Below are positions 23,301 to 34,778 of a stretch of DNA of 64,000 nucleotides, in pieces. Under the pieces are notes generated by a model. It searched no databases. It was not told the DNA's origin and saw only the letters and a list, made by a program, of their open reading frames with translations. Both the position numbers and the translations under genes were made by a program. This stretch comes from Caenorhabditis remanei (Eukaryota; Nematoda; Chromadorea; Rhabditida; Rhabditidae): the NCBI RefSeq assembly GCF_010183535.1, contig NC_071333.1, positions 6,508,587 to 6,572,586 of the forward strand. Direction: 5' to 3'. Numbering within the stretch: the stretch's first letter is position 1; each line of letters starts with the position of its first letter.

Positions 23301-24429
23301 CGCTCTTTCTTTTTTTCGTCCCACGAGTTCCTACAACAAAAAACTCCGAAAGAATGATGAAATCGGTTGCCAATAGTTCCCAAGCACCGCGCATGCATCT
23401 CCAAAAATTTCACTTCAAACAGAATAAGACATGAAAAATTGTTTCTTATGTTGATGAGTTACATGCTGACAGCTGCGAGCTCGATCTCTAGTTGTCCCGG
23501 CTGCCGTCAGATACGGTAGCTGTAAAAACGGAAATTGGATGTGAAAAGAAGAAAAAGAGCCGACATCTGTGTGTGCTACTGCCGTATCATACTCGTTCGT
23601 TTCTGAATGTAATGTTGACTTTTGTGAGATTCACTTTTTCTTTGATGAAATACACAATGGTGTAAAATAACTGAGAGCAATTCTTATTATTAGATGAACG
23701 TACGGAACTGGACAGATTCTGAGACTAGCTGAAGAAAATAGTGGCATTTCTTGATATTAAAACCCTATAAGATGGACCTGAAATCCTAAAACAGTTTTTC
23801 ATTCGCAGTGGGTTTTATATCAAAAATTTGAGCTCCATTTGTTTTCTGATAGTATCGTTTTTACTGCGATTTTTTTTGGTTCATTTTTCTGAATTAACAA
23901 ATGTTCAAGTCCCTTTTATCCATTTATAAAATTCAAACCCGGAACTATAGGCATTTCTGATTTGAGACCTTCATGATTATACTTATCTGAACAATAGGTC
24001 TTATGGCTCCTTACACCACTTCCGGGTCTATAATTTCAAACTCGTAAAATCCAGATCGACGTTTATTAATTATCACCTCCACTAGTGAGAATGACTCTTG
24101 GAAGTAGGCAAAGCGGAAGTAGGATATTGTTTTATGTTGCCTGTCAATCACTTCCTGAAATTAACTTAGGAAATTGCAGAAACTGTGATTTCTGGTCGGT
24201 GAAAGTACTAAATTCAGTATAGAAAATTTTGCAGATTGCACTTGTTTTCACAAGACATAAAGTCGTGAGAAAATCTCAAGAATTTTCCAATAAAAATACT
24301 TTAACTCGATTAAAAAGCAATATTCAGTATATTTACGTCCACTGCCCTTTTTCTAGTTTTCCAACTATACAATGCGCCCCAATTACTAGTCATTGTGTGA
24401 ATGTAAGAGACAGTAGAGAAAGAACTTTC
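20353..24429. other. non-coding stretch, no gene seen
   Basis: Follows the fucosidase stop. Contains short random frames only, many pyrimidine-rich runs, and an inverted-repeat cluster at 23499-23588 described separately. Probably distal upstream sequence of the mir-233 host gene. Confidence 0.45.
23499..23588. repeat. nested inverted repeats
   Basis: A 9-bp stem with one G-T pair (GGCTGCCGT at 23499-23507 with ACGGTAGCT at 23513-23521, loop CAGAT). Its right arm GATACGGTAGC (23510-23520) is again complementary to GCTACTGCCGTATC (23575-23588) with a three-base bulge. Two alternative folds share one strand. Function unknown. Confidence 0.4.
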
Positions 24430-24471
24430 TAGAATCTCAAATGCTCCGCCTATCTACAATTGGTCCTACAT

Positions 24472-24554
24472 GTAGATGTCGGTCTGAAGGGCCTTGGCTC
24501 CACCCCTCGCTCCCCTCCTCCTGTTGCCCGCGCCGCCGTCGTCAGTCGACATTC
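24472..24554 (+). CDS. candidate upstream exon a of the mir-233 host gene
   Basis: The frame GLGSTPRSPPPVARAAVV is rich in C-ending codons (GCC, CGC, GTC) typical of Caenorhabditis coding DNA, and ends at a good donor (ATTC/GTGAGT, 24555). A possible acceptor (CATGTAG) ends at 24471. It joins candidate exon b in frame. No in-frame ATG is present, so a further upstream exon would be needed. Alternatively the exon is 5' UTR. Confidence 0.35.
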
Positions 24555-24670
24555 GTGAGTTTGGTGCCCTTCAACCACTTCTCTTCAAGCTCTTTTTCTC
24601 AATTTGATCGTCTTGCTCAGTGAATTTCGCCTCATCCCCCTATAATCCTATTTCTAATAATTGGTGCAGC

Positions 24671-24763
24671 AGTACAGTCCGAGTCGGAAACATCAACTGG
24701 ATCAAGCTGACGTCCACCGTCGCCCGCCTCGTCGTACCGCTCGTTTTACTCTTCGTTTTCTCT
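24671..24763 (+). CDS. candidate upstream exon b, encodes a membrane helix
   Basis: Acceptor TTGGTGCAG ends at about 24670 and donor TCTCTG/GTAAGC follows. One frame reads VGNINWIKLTSTVARLVV and then PLVLLFVFS, a basic segment followed by a hydrophobic helix, with favoured codons (ATC AAC, AAG, GTC, CTC). Its 3' phase (one base) fits the exon at 34727, giving FVFS-DRFYLN. A second frame is also open but would hit a stop at that junction. If real, the protein has an N-terminal signal-anchor and a first intron of about 10 kb. Confidence 0.4.
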
Positions 24764-27700
24764 GGTAAGCCAATTCACATAGGCTCTCAACGGGTTAAGC
24801 ACTTGACACCGTTCGTTCTCATATCGCTTCTCTCTAGACTTGAAAGGATATACGCGCATGTGCCTAAAGCAGCGACAGGTGTGTAGAAGAGGTCACTATC
24901 GAACACAAAAACCTTGATGCGGCAGGAGGTGTTCTCCAATGGCGCCTTAGAGGTCCACAGGTGTCATGCAGCTGGCGCCAGGACCGTGTCATAAAATAAG
25001 AGTGAAAAACATCTAGAGATTTGCTAGAGAAAGTATTTTTGCCTACAATTCATCATTTTTACAGTTTATTGTGTTGCCGCTTTTTCTTTTTCATCGTATA
25101 TATGAGTTTTTCGTGCTAACCGAGAAGTAAGAATCAGACAATTGTCATGAATGAGGCACTTTCGGTTTTTTTGTTATTGTTGACAACCACGAAACCAAAT
25201 TTAAACTCGAATAGCTTGAGTATCCCAGCAACTAAAAATGTTAGCCTATACGTAGCAGACTGTTTTCGAAGATTGATGGCTCTTTGGAGCTTTAAAAACG
25301 GGAAACCAAGAGACTGATGTAAACAAAATGTAAATTTTCAGTCCACCTACATAAATAGTAAATAAACCTCTACCGTACTCCACGCGTGTCCAAACAGCGG
25401 TCATTTATTTTTGCGCCTGAACAACGGGTCAGTCGGTCCGGTTGGTTGCGCAAAACAGATAGGAGCACACACACAATAGACAAATTACCGAATCATACTG
25501 ATTCGATGAAGAGAACAATAAATTATGTGGCCCCGCAGTGACTGGTGACTGTCGGACATGGGGAATCCAGTCAGTTAGTCAGCTCGTTTCATTTGAACTG
25601 GTTCTATTCTTGGACGTGGAAAATGAGAGAATAATGGAAAACACATCACATTACCGGTGTACTGTAAATCAGTATTGGAATTGGTTGTGTAGGTTTCTGG
25701 AACCAATGAGACTGTGGCGTGGGCACATCAAGTACCTACTAACATACCAACGTCGTAAAGTGGAAAACACTACTAGAGAATTCAATTTGACCAAATGGAT
25801 AAGGGAACTTTCTACTGAAGAATAGAACATTCTAGTCTTATGCTCTTTCTCTCTGTTTTTTCTTCTGTTTTTGTGTCTGTTCGTGCATAAGCCCGTCTAG
25901 CAGACCGAATCCATCAAATATCTTCTTCTTCTTCTCGAATGTTGGGGGCAAGTAAGAAGACAGTAGTGACAAAGACATAATGTGGGTTTGGGTTCGGGTT
26001 TCGAAGGAGGGAATGGACATATGGATGCAATAATCTGTTGTCGTTGCCATCTCTCATCTTTTCTTCAAAAACGTCAGTTGCACAATTTAGATTGAATGTT
26101 AGGATTAGAAATTGAAGTGGAGGAAAAGGAGGGGCGAATGATGGTGTTTTGTTTCCAAAAGTGTCAAGACGTTAGAGGTTTTGAGTTCCTGGCTCAGTTA
26201 ATCTTGAGAGTCTAGAGAGCTGACGGAACATATAAATTACTGAAAGTATTGGTTAGTTTCTCTCAAAAATCCCTTTAATAGGGACATTCGACTAAGAAAC
26301 ATTCAGTGACCCAGAATCTCTGCTTTTCCTCCGACCGACTACTTTTTTCGTGACTAACAACCTCTTTGGCGGCTTTTGAAGAATCCACTAAATAAGATAA
26401 ATGGAAATGAGATTTACGATAATGATGACGATTTTAATCAGTTTTTGAAAGATGTATGATTTGTGTCAATGTCTCCGGTCTTCGCTTTGAATATGATACA
26501 AAAACCGGGAATCTTTCTATCATTCCAGAGTTCTAGCGTTGAGAATTTTTAGAGCATTGTTCTTTAATATTAAAAAAAACCAAAAGTCATGTTTACAAAA
26601 CAATGTGAATACTAACATTCAGATGATCCAGGTATATGGTAACCGGTATTTTTTAACTTGTCATTCTTCACGTCGTTTCATTCAAAATTTCCCGTTCAAA
26701 ACAAAAAATGTATGTGTCCCCATTCGCGGAAAGAAGACAGAAGTCAAAATTAAAAGCAGAATTGGAAAGCTGGATGTCTTTTCCGAAGAAGGCGAAAAGG
26801 AATGAAAATTGAGAACCTTTTTCTGTTTTCTCCATTCCTTCGCCTCTTCTTTCTCTCAGTTTTTCTTTGGAAAAAACCCATAAAGCTTGGACGTTTTATC
26901 TCGGTTCTGTCCAGACCAATAACTCCGCTCTCTTTTGAATTCTTCCGCGTGTTAATGAGTTCCATCCGATTTTCGACCAGTGAAGCATTGATTTAATACC
27001 GTTCCAATCTTTAAATTGAATCAGCTAGGTTATCATTAAGAAACATTAGTATAAATCAACAAATAAAGACTAAAATGTAATAATATTGTTATTTACATTT
27101 CCCACAAACCCATTTTTTCCAATTTCCGGTTCCTCATAGTTTATTTATAAAGGATAGAGAGAATAGAAGAGTAAAGTTGTTTCCTATGTGACTCATTGCT
27201 TTTTCCACTTGCCGGCTAGTCCGTTTACAATCATCGTCCCCGCAATACCGTCCTTTTATTTTATGCGCCGCTAGTTTCCCGCACTTATCACCCATTTCAG
27301 GCAGGGATGATTCATTGAACAATCGTTTCCTGTCTTCTTCGTCCCATTCTTATTTTTCTTATTCTTTATTTTATATTGGGTTTATTCAGGACGCTTATTA
27401 GTAGGGACTTGTGTCGGATCGGAAAAAAAATTTGAGAAGGGATACATGGGATTAGATTGTGAGAACCGGCAAATGAGTTGGCCTGAGGTATATTGATTCT
27501 GAAATATTTTTACCGGATATGTCTGACCTCAATCCCAACCTCACAACAATGTTTTCCATGTGGGTAATTTACGTTGACACCTCACTCGCCAATCCGTTCT
27601 TCTCTGATTGCTTAACCTATGCACATTTCTTTGTGCATCGTTGATATATCAGGAAAATAAAGGACTGTACAAACACTATTCGAATATTCATGTCCTAGTA

Positions 27701-27925
27701 CGGCCTCTTCTCTCGACAATTCAAAGTTACGGTCCAGATGCGCATAACTAATTGACCCCGGACAGTTTGATGGCAGAAGGATCAGAATTTCATGTCAGGC
27801 AATTTTTCAACGAGAAGAGAGGTCTCCGCAAGAGAAGAATGCTCTAGATATCCCTCTTAGAGAAATCTTCAGCACATCTGCTACCACTCTGGTGTAGGTC
27901 GTTTAGACCGGTTGGCGGAAGACAA

Positions 27926-27935
27926 GGGGGGGGGG
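27926..27935. repeat. poly-G tract (10 G)
   Basis: An uninterrupted run of ten G on the plus strand in non-coding DNA. Longer runs are substrates of the DOG-1/FANCJ pathway in C. elegans. Confidence 0.8.
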
Positions 27936-29579
27936 CAGACCGCTAAATTTTTATTAATGTATGTAAGGAGGTCTGTTGTTGAACGTTAGAGTTCAAACAT
28001 CGCCGAGTAATGAACTCATTCTCGTTTCTATTTCAATGTAACGAAGAACAGAAGATAGAAAATGATGAGCAAGAAAAGTCATCTTTCGTTCTTTTGCTTC
28101 GCCATGTGTGGTTGGAAAAATAGTAGTAGTCTCAAGCACCATTGTCTTCTCATTTATTCGTTTATGTTCGTCCAAACATATTGGTGTAGCAGCAGCAGAA
28201 GATGATGCCTCTATACTCCGGTAATCTATCCGTCTTTGGCGAGGGAGGCTCTGTCTGACACCCCATCTTTGGCCATAATGCTCCGTCTTCTATTTGAGCA
28301 ACTTTTTCAATCGCGGCTTATGATTCCTGCGTCTTACCGATTTCTATCGCTCCATCGGCCCGAGTTTGACCCGGCCATAAGGAAAACCGAACGCGCATCT
28401 TTTCCAAAGGTACAAGTACTCGTTGTTCTTCTTCACAGCTCTCGTGTCAATATACTGTATCCACAACAAACAGGGCCGAGCCTTTTCAATTCGCGTCCTG
28501 TAGGATGGAGGGGGTGTTTATGTGTTCCTATTTGTTCAATCGACTCTTCACTCAACTTGGCACGTTTTTTTATATTTCTATAAACTCTTTTCTTTCCTCT
28601 AAAATCATTCTTGACGACATTTGAAACCTTCTAACCTTAAAGAAACCTGAATCCCATTTATCTCATTCTAAGCATCCTAGCTTCAGCAAAAAATTATTTT
28701 TTTGAAGGCCAACCAGCAGACCAAATTATTATAAGGGTAATAAATTTTGTTGAAAATGAGAAAGATGCAATTGAATGAATAAAAAAGGAAAATCCTATTA
28801 GCCAACATCATTAGTATTAATTGCTGATCCTGCCTAAGCTTATAAACCTGCATGTACCGTAAACTACAGTAGCCCTGCAAATAAAATCACCCCATGCGTA
28901 AAATGATGTAATACCCTCACTAAATATGAGATGTGCCTGGACCACCTGCACTAGAATTAGCGCAAATTTAGAGAAGGCCTACTGATGATGAGGTGAGATT
29001 GTTGCGCACGTGTAATAATTGCGTGTACTCCTTGAGAATCTGATGATACAGATTGGTTTTTGGTCTTCCAGGAATAACCCTTTTTTCTTCTTTTTTTGTT
29101 GCTCTGTACTTTCCACAATTCTTCATGTGTCATCCATCAAAATTATGTATATTGCTCTCAATTAGTCATCATCCATTTCGATCCTCTTTTCCGTTAATAG
29201 ATGAAAATTGAAGGATGTGGTAGGATAATGAAGCAGCCACTTTCTTCTCATTTCTACTAGAATTATCTCATCTCCTCTTTAGACGTGTCACTTTTTATGT
29301 ACGTCTCCAATTCTTTTTTGTCTTCTCATCCTCTCCGTCGTTTTCTCAAAGCCTGAAGTTGACCGCGCATGCCCTCGCCTTTATCCTCATCGGATACAAG
29401 AACAAATGTATAATTACCAGAACGCAAATAGGGTAAGTACAGTAATCCGTGGCAATTGTTCCGAATCCTGAATCGCTGAAACGGCCTTCGAACCTTCGAT
29501 GCTGGCCTAAAAGAAGGGAGAAAAATGAGGAAGAAGGCCTTTTCCAACAATTTCTATTGTTCTCCGCAATTTGGATATG

Positions 29580-29820
29580 GTGCGTCGTCGAACTGACCGG
29601 ACGGCGCCGCCTACCTAACTAACCCAAACATTATCGCCTAGGACGGACGCAGATTGACATTCATCGTGCGCCGGGTAACAGTCCTAGAGGGCGGAGCTTG
29701 GAAATTGGCAATGGGCGGGCGACGGGTCACCTGGAAACATTACATTAGTCCCGTCCGTCATACCGTCGTGCGAGCGTGCGCCGCAATGGTTATTGTAAGG
29801 CGATGGATGGGTGGACGTCG
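29580..29820. promoter_or_regulatory. GC-rich block with GC boxes
   Basis: Base composition shifts sharply from AT-rich flanks. The block contains GGGCGGAG and GGGCGGGCG (Sp1-like GC boxes) and several GCGCCG words. No coding frame persists through it. A regulatory role is an inference from composition only. Confidence 0.3.
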
Positions 29821-30870
29821 CTAATATCGTTGGACAACAAAAGAGGCTTCATTATTCTGTATTCATAGTTGGTTTGTTTTTTTACATCAAACGATCATAG
29901 CAGTATTTGATATTTTGAGCAAAACTGAATAATTGCTTTTATATAGACTAGCTAAAAATTAGTTGAAGAATGTTTTCCTATTTTGAATTATTATGTTTAT
30001 CCGATGAAGTAACTAATCAGGAAACACCGATGTATTAGTACACACTATAAGATCTTTGGAATATCCAGAATACATATAAATAGATATATTTACTCCAAAC
30101 ATCCGACCAATACATCTAGTTCTCAACCCGGTCCTCTCATTCTCCACTTTTCATTCTCACGTATTTCACATGCATAATCTTGCTAAAAACCTGCCATAGT
30201 AAAAGCCTCGCATCTTTTCTCCGCTGATCGCTCTTCTATTCTCTAATCTTTAGTCCATAACAGGTGGCTAATTCAAATATCCACATCAAAAACTTTCCGT
30301 CGGCATGGTGTCCCGTCCTATATCACAATCACCCGCTGTTTTCCACTTCTTCACCAAATTTTTGTGTATTTTGCCATGCAACGGAGGGACCACATCGAAT
30401 CGGCAGATGTTAGAATGTCATAATGCGCAATATTTTAGATGTCCATCTCGCTCGATATTCCCAGGGACCGTATGCCCTTTTGATCTATGGTTCTTTTGAT
30501 GCTCATATATCGGAAAACGAAAACGAAACCGAGAAGCCGTGTTGTGTGTATGTATGTCTATGGTGTGTATCGCTTTTGTATGTTTTACAAGAACAGTGTA
30601 AAAGATGAATGAGAGTGGGAAGATGGTATGAAAGAGGAGAAAAAAGAGAAAACCTCGGAGGTCTTTGGATGAGACTGGGAGGAGGAAGCTTTTGCCTGAA
30701 CTAGTCTCTTTTCTATAAATGTTGGTTGGACACACGGGTGTCAAGTTTCGCTTTCCATTATTTTCCTACCATCGGGGTGGCCCCGCTTTTAGTGAAAAGC
30801 ATCACTTACCTGATGGCCATGCGTGCGCATTGTGAGAAACCAAAATATCAATTCACAAGAAGAGGAGACG

Positions 30871-30882
30871 CCCCCCCCCCCC
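30871..30882. repeat. poly-C tract (12 C)
   Basis: An uninterrupted run of twelve C on the plus strand (twelve G on the other) in non-coding DNA. Confidence 0.8.
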
Positions 30883-31530
30883 TTCTCAGTTTTAGTCCTC
30901 CCACTTTTCGGCGCAAAAGTCGAGTGAGCCACTCCCTAACTACATACAAATGTAAACATTGTCGGGAAAGGATCGTTTACATGCCTTCTAAGTCTACGAT
31001 GGGCCGCACCTAAAGATCTCTTTTCTCCAGTTTCCCACTCGATTCGGATCAGAAAACAGTATTTAGTTTCTCATCAGTCTCCCCTTTTTTGGTTTTCCAA
31101 GAAGATTCCTCTAGAAATTTGGACCAAAAGTTTTGCAGAAGCTTCAACACCAAATGCTAATCGAATCTTGGGTTGGTGATGCACTTTTTATTAAATTAAG
31201 CTTCGATGCAGCGGGATAGAATGTTAGAATGAACTTTTGTGCTGATGTTCCCATTTTTGTTCGAAATCCCTTCTAAGTTTTGGCTTGGTCTGGCATTAGT
31301 TTATTTTTTCTGATTTCTCATTAGACCTCATATTAATCAATCAAAATATTTGAAGCGGTTAGTATTCAAAGAAAGCAATTTACTATTACCTCTCAATGTC
31401 TTTCCTTCTTTTCTTCAATCTCAAATCGCCTAATTATGAGAGCGAAAAAGAAATTGGGACTTGTGAGTGACAACAATTATAAATATTGTGAATAGCGGAG
31501 AAAAAGGAAGCGAATAGCAATTGTGAAAGG

Positions 31531-31540
31531 CCCCCCCCCC
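31531..31540. repeat. poly-C tract (10 C)
   Basis: A run of ten C, preceded by GG and followed by five T, in non-coding DNA. Confidence 0.8.
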
Positions 31541-31663
31541 TTTTTCTCTTCACTTCTTTTTATTTTCTCTAGGGCCCACTACTCACTCTCAACAGCAGTA
31601 GCTGCAGCAGTCATGATTGTATGCTCTTTATATACCGGACAGGTGTCTACAAATGTTGAATGA

Positions 31664-31987
31664 CTATATAAACAGAAGGTCGTCGGCACATCTATCATTA
31701 TAGGATTGATCTTTGGTCTCACACGTTATCCTTGGATCATTTACATTTTTATTGTTGATCGGATATATTACATCTTCTCCTAGTCTTTGCTCTGACTCCT
31801 GAATTGCAAAGCAGCGAGGACTGGGAGTCAGTGAAACGAGTCCTAATGAAGTTGTCTTAAATATTTCATCTTCTTGCTCACCGACATAGTCAGGCTCACT
31901 GGTACCGGGCCTGGAACCGAGGGTGCCTTCAAGGCCCACCCTCTCGAAACTTGATTTCCGACTCGCTCTCCGGCGTCCTTGCTCCAT
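31664..31987 (-). CDS. possible small single-exon gene, unrecognised
   Basis: A frame of 107 codons starting at ATG 31987. The product is polar, begins with basic residues (MEQGRRRASRKSS) and continues with acidic and Ser/Thr-rich sequence. It has no signal peptide, membrane helix or motif I recognise. No acceptor or TATA box is evident nearby. It may be a chance frame inside the long non-coding region. Confidence 0.18.
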   Translation of the reverse strand: MEQGRRRASRKSSFERVGLEGTLGSRPGTSEPDYVGEQEDEIFKTTSLGLVSLTPSPRCFAIQESEQRLGEDVIYPINNKNVNDPRITCETKDQSYNDRCADDLLFI

Positions 31988-32111
31988 TCCTCCCGTCTTC
32001 TTTTTCTTATTCACTCATCTCCTCGCCTCCTCCACACTTCTCCTCATTCCGTCTGCGGTAGCGGTTGTGTTGGGAAATTTAATCAAGCGGCTCGCTTCCA
32101 CACACTTCTTC

Positions 32112-32149
32112 CTCACTCTCGGGAGTGAGAGCTGCAAAACGTTTGCAGC
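32112..32149. repeat. two adjacent perfect inverted repeats
   Basis: CTCACTC / GAGTGAG (32112-32118 and 32123-32129, 4-nt loop) is followed after one base by GCTGCAAA / TTTGCAGC (32131-32138 and 32142-32149, 3-nt loop). Both stems are perfect. They could form a double hairpin in RNA or a pair of palindromic protein sites in DNA. Confidence 0.5.
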
Positions 32150-34778
32150 CCATAGGCGTGTGAGTAAAAGTGTCGCAAATTAATATGTAGGTGCTGTTGG
32201 TGAAGGGTTCTGGAAACTGAAAAGAAGAGAAAAAGGGGGGAGTGCATGCCGGATGAATTATACACATGGGCGGACCAGAGTGGGACAGATGTAGCAGTAG
32301 TGCCATGAGAGACTTGGTTTGAAATATGACAAAAATAAAAATATGAATCTAACCGTTTCAGTTCTTACAATTTCCTCATAATTTTTCAAGCATTTCTAAT
32401 TTTACTACATAGAAACCCTTGTTTGGACGTTTTCTACAGTAATCCACTTTAGCTCTGCCGCCAAAGCTAAACCCATTTTTGACGTTTCCACCCCAATCCG
32501 TACCGACAAAAATGCCATTTTCTCAGGCATGCCCAAATCCGGACGAGTCCTATAATTAGGCATGACCTTTGTCACCTCTTATTGATGGAGAGGCAGCAGG
32601 TGGTACCATTGGGAACTTGACCCTCTTTTCTCGGCCATCCGCCTCCGTCTCCTTTTTTGCTTCTGATACATCCTTCTCTTCTTCTTCCCCATCCTTAGTC
32701 GTTGTTTACAACTCTTTTGCGATTCATCTCATTTCTTTTCACATTATTCTTATTCAATTCCTTTTGCCTGTCGCTTTTTTCTCATTCAATTTTAAATTGA
32801 TCTTTCATAACTACCGAACCTTTTCTACCCCTAACTACCACAACACCATTTATTCATTCGATTACTTTAATGATCCATATAATACAGTGAAGTGAGTCAA
32901 ATGTTGTGGTGGTATGAGGAGAATAACGATCTTCATGGCGGCGCCACTCAACATCTTATTCGTCTCCTTTCTTCAACCCTACGACGTCTTCTTCGCGCCC
33001 TACTCTTCGCTTCTCCATTATTTATTCAGTCACTTGTTTGTCGACTAGGACGGAAAAGGAACATAAAGGAAGACTTTATAGGGTGCTAGGCCAAGACGGA
33101 CGGCCCAATTCACCTAGGTCAACCAACTCTGAAAAGAATTTCAAAATCTGTTTGTCCCCTCTCAGTGTTTCTAGAAAGCAGACTTTTCAATTCTCAACTT
33201 TTTTGTGCCATCTCATCCCATGTTTTCTGCTGCTGCTTCACATCAACATGATGGCATCTCAAAAGGATCGAGGCGCCCCTCACTCTCTGGAGAATATCGC
33301 TCGTATCGCGCCTATCCTAAACATGTTTTGATTGGCCTGCCGACAAGAACCATGAAAAACGGCCGGCCACTTCTTGACACTAGTAGCTCTCTTGGGAGTA
33401 TTGTAGGTAATGATTGTTTACGTTTCACATCTCTTAGATCCTAGATTAGCATTACTCAATCGCCCCTTCGTCTTCTCCTTCCATTCACACCCACTAGTTG
33501 CTAGCCAGGCAGAAAATTTGGTTATTCCGGGAAATTAGATATTCCTTATAAAATGCGCGTCATGTTCATTTACACATTCATGATTGTCCCTGTCCGTCCT
33601 CCTGCAAAAAGATGGTATGGGTGTAATGCCGGAAACAAAGAGGGTTACAATGCTTCTTATCGGTCTAGAACTTTCTTTGGCAATTTAATTCAAATAATTT
33701 TTAACTTTTAAAAGTGTAAAACTTCAGTTCCATCTGAATGATTCTTAGGAAATGGTTCTTGAAAGTTTTTGATTTTCGATACGGTATTTCTCAAAATAAG
33801 TAAACTTCCGAAGTTGTGTTTTGCCGAACCACTTGACAAAAAATGTTCGCTTCCTATTTTTCCGTACCGGTTAACGAACTGTATGGGTGGTCGAGAAAGG
33901 AAAAAATAAATAAGAGGCCGCTCACCTTGAATCTTCCTAATTTCTCTCCCACTCTTCACTTTTTGTTGCTGCCAGCCTACCAGCCAGTTCGGTTCAAAAA
34001 ACCGTTTTTTTTGTTTCTTACCGTCTCCATTCTTTGTCTTGATATTTCTTCTGTCTTTTTCTTCTATCACACCAGCAAAGAATGAAATTCTACCAATTTC
34101 CTATTAAGCCTCTCCTCCAACACTATGCGGCGTGGAGGTCATGATAATGGCGGGAAAGTGTTTCCCCCTCGTTTTTCTCCCTCTTTTCATTTCACTTTCT
34201 GACCCCGCCCATTTCTTTCTGGTGCCCGCAACTTCTAGAGTGTATTGGCGGCCACTCATTGTCAAGACAATTTGACAGCATAGTTAGCTAGCTTTCGATT
34301 TTTCAGTGAGGCAGACATGCCGACGCCTTTTTCAAATATGATCATTCTGACTAGCAAGTATTTTCATATATCATAGAACAAAGACTATAAAGAAGTGGTT
34401 TGTGCAAAAAAAAACTATAGTATGATAAATTAATATTAACATTTTCGAGAGATATAAAGTTGCCCACGCAGCCTAAATGATTTGACCTGAGACCTTGCGT
34501 GTTCCGTACCCACTTGGTCATAGAAAAAGACGGCCTTTCATTTTTTCCCGCAGTCTTCCATCCTCCATATTTTTCTCCTATTTTTCCATCTTCTTCGCCC
34601 TCGCCTTCGTCATTTTTTCTCCGTTTTTTTTCACACAAGTTTTTATTTATCTCCATCTCCACTTCTTCATTTGTTCTTGCTTTCCAATGCCGTGATTTTT
34701 CGTTTGACTAATTCAGATTTTGTTTCAGACCGCTTCTACCTCAACTTGGTGAACAACAAACATACGGGACACTTCACC

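Larger units (their letters stand above)
24764..34726. other. long non-coding stretch or first intron
   Basis: Nearly 10 kb with no supported gene. It holds a GC-rich block at 29580-29820 with GGGCGG motifs, three G/C homopolymer runs, two adjacent perfect hairpins at 32112-32149, and one minus-strand frame of 107 codons at 31664-31987. It is either the upstream region or a large regulatory intron of the mir-233 host gene. Confidence 0.45.

Noticed and set aside
27516..27525. GATATGTCTG, shared with miR-50
   Set aside because: No fold-back partner and no further similarity.
28236..28583. Plus frame of 115 codons
   Set aside because: No true ATG at its start, mixed composition, and no splice sites or recognisable motif.
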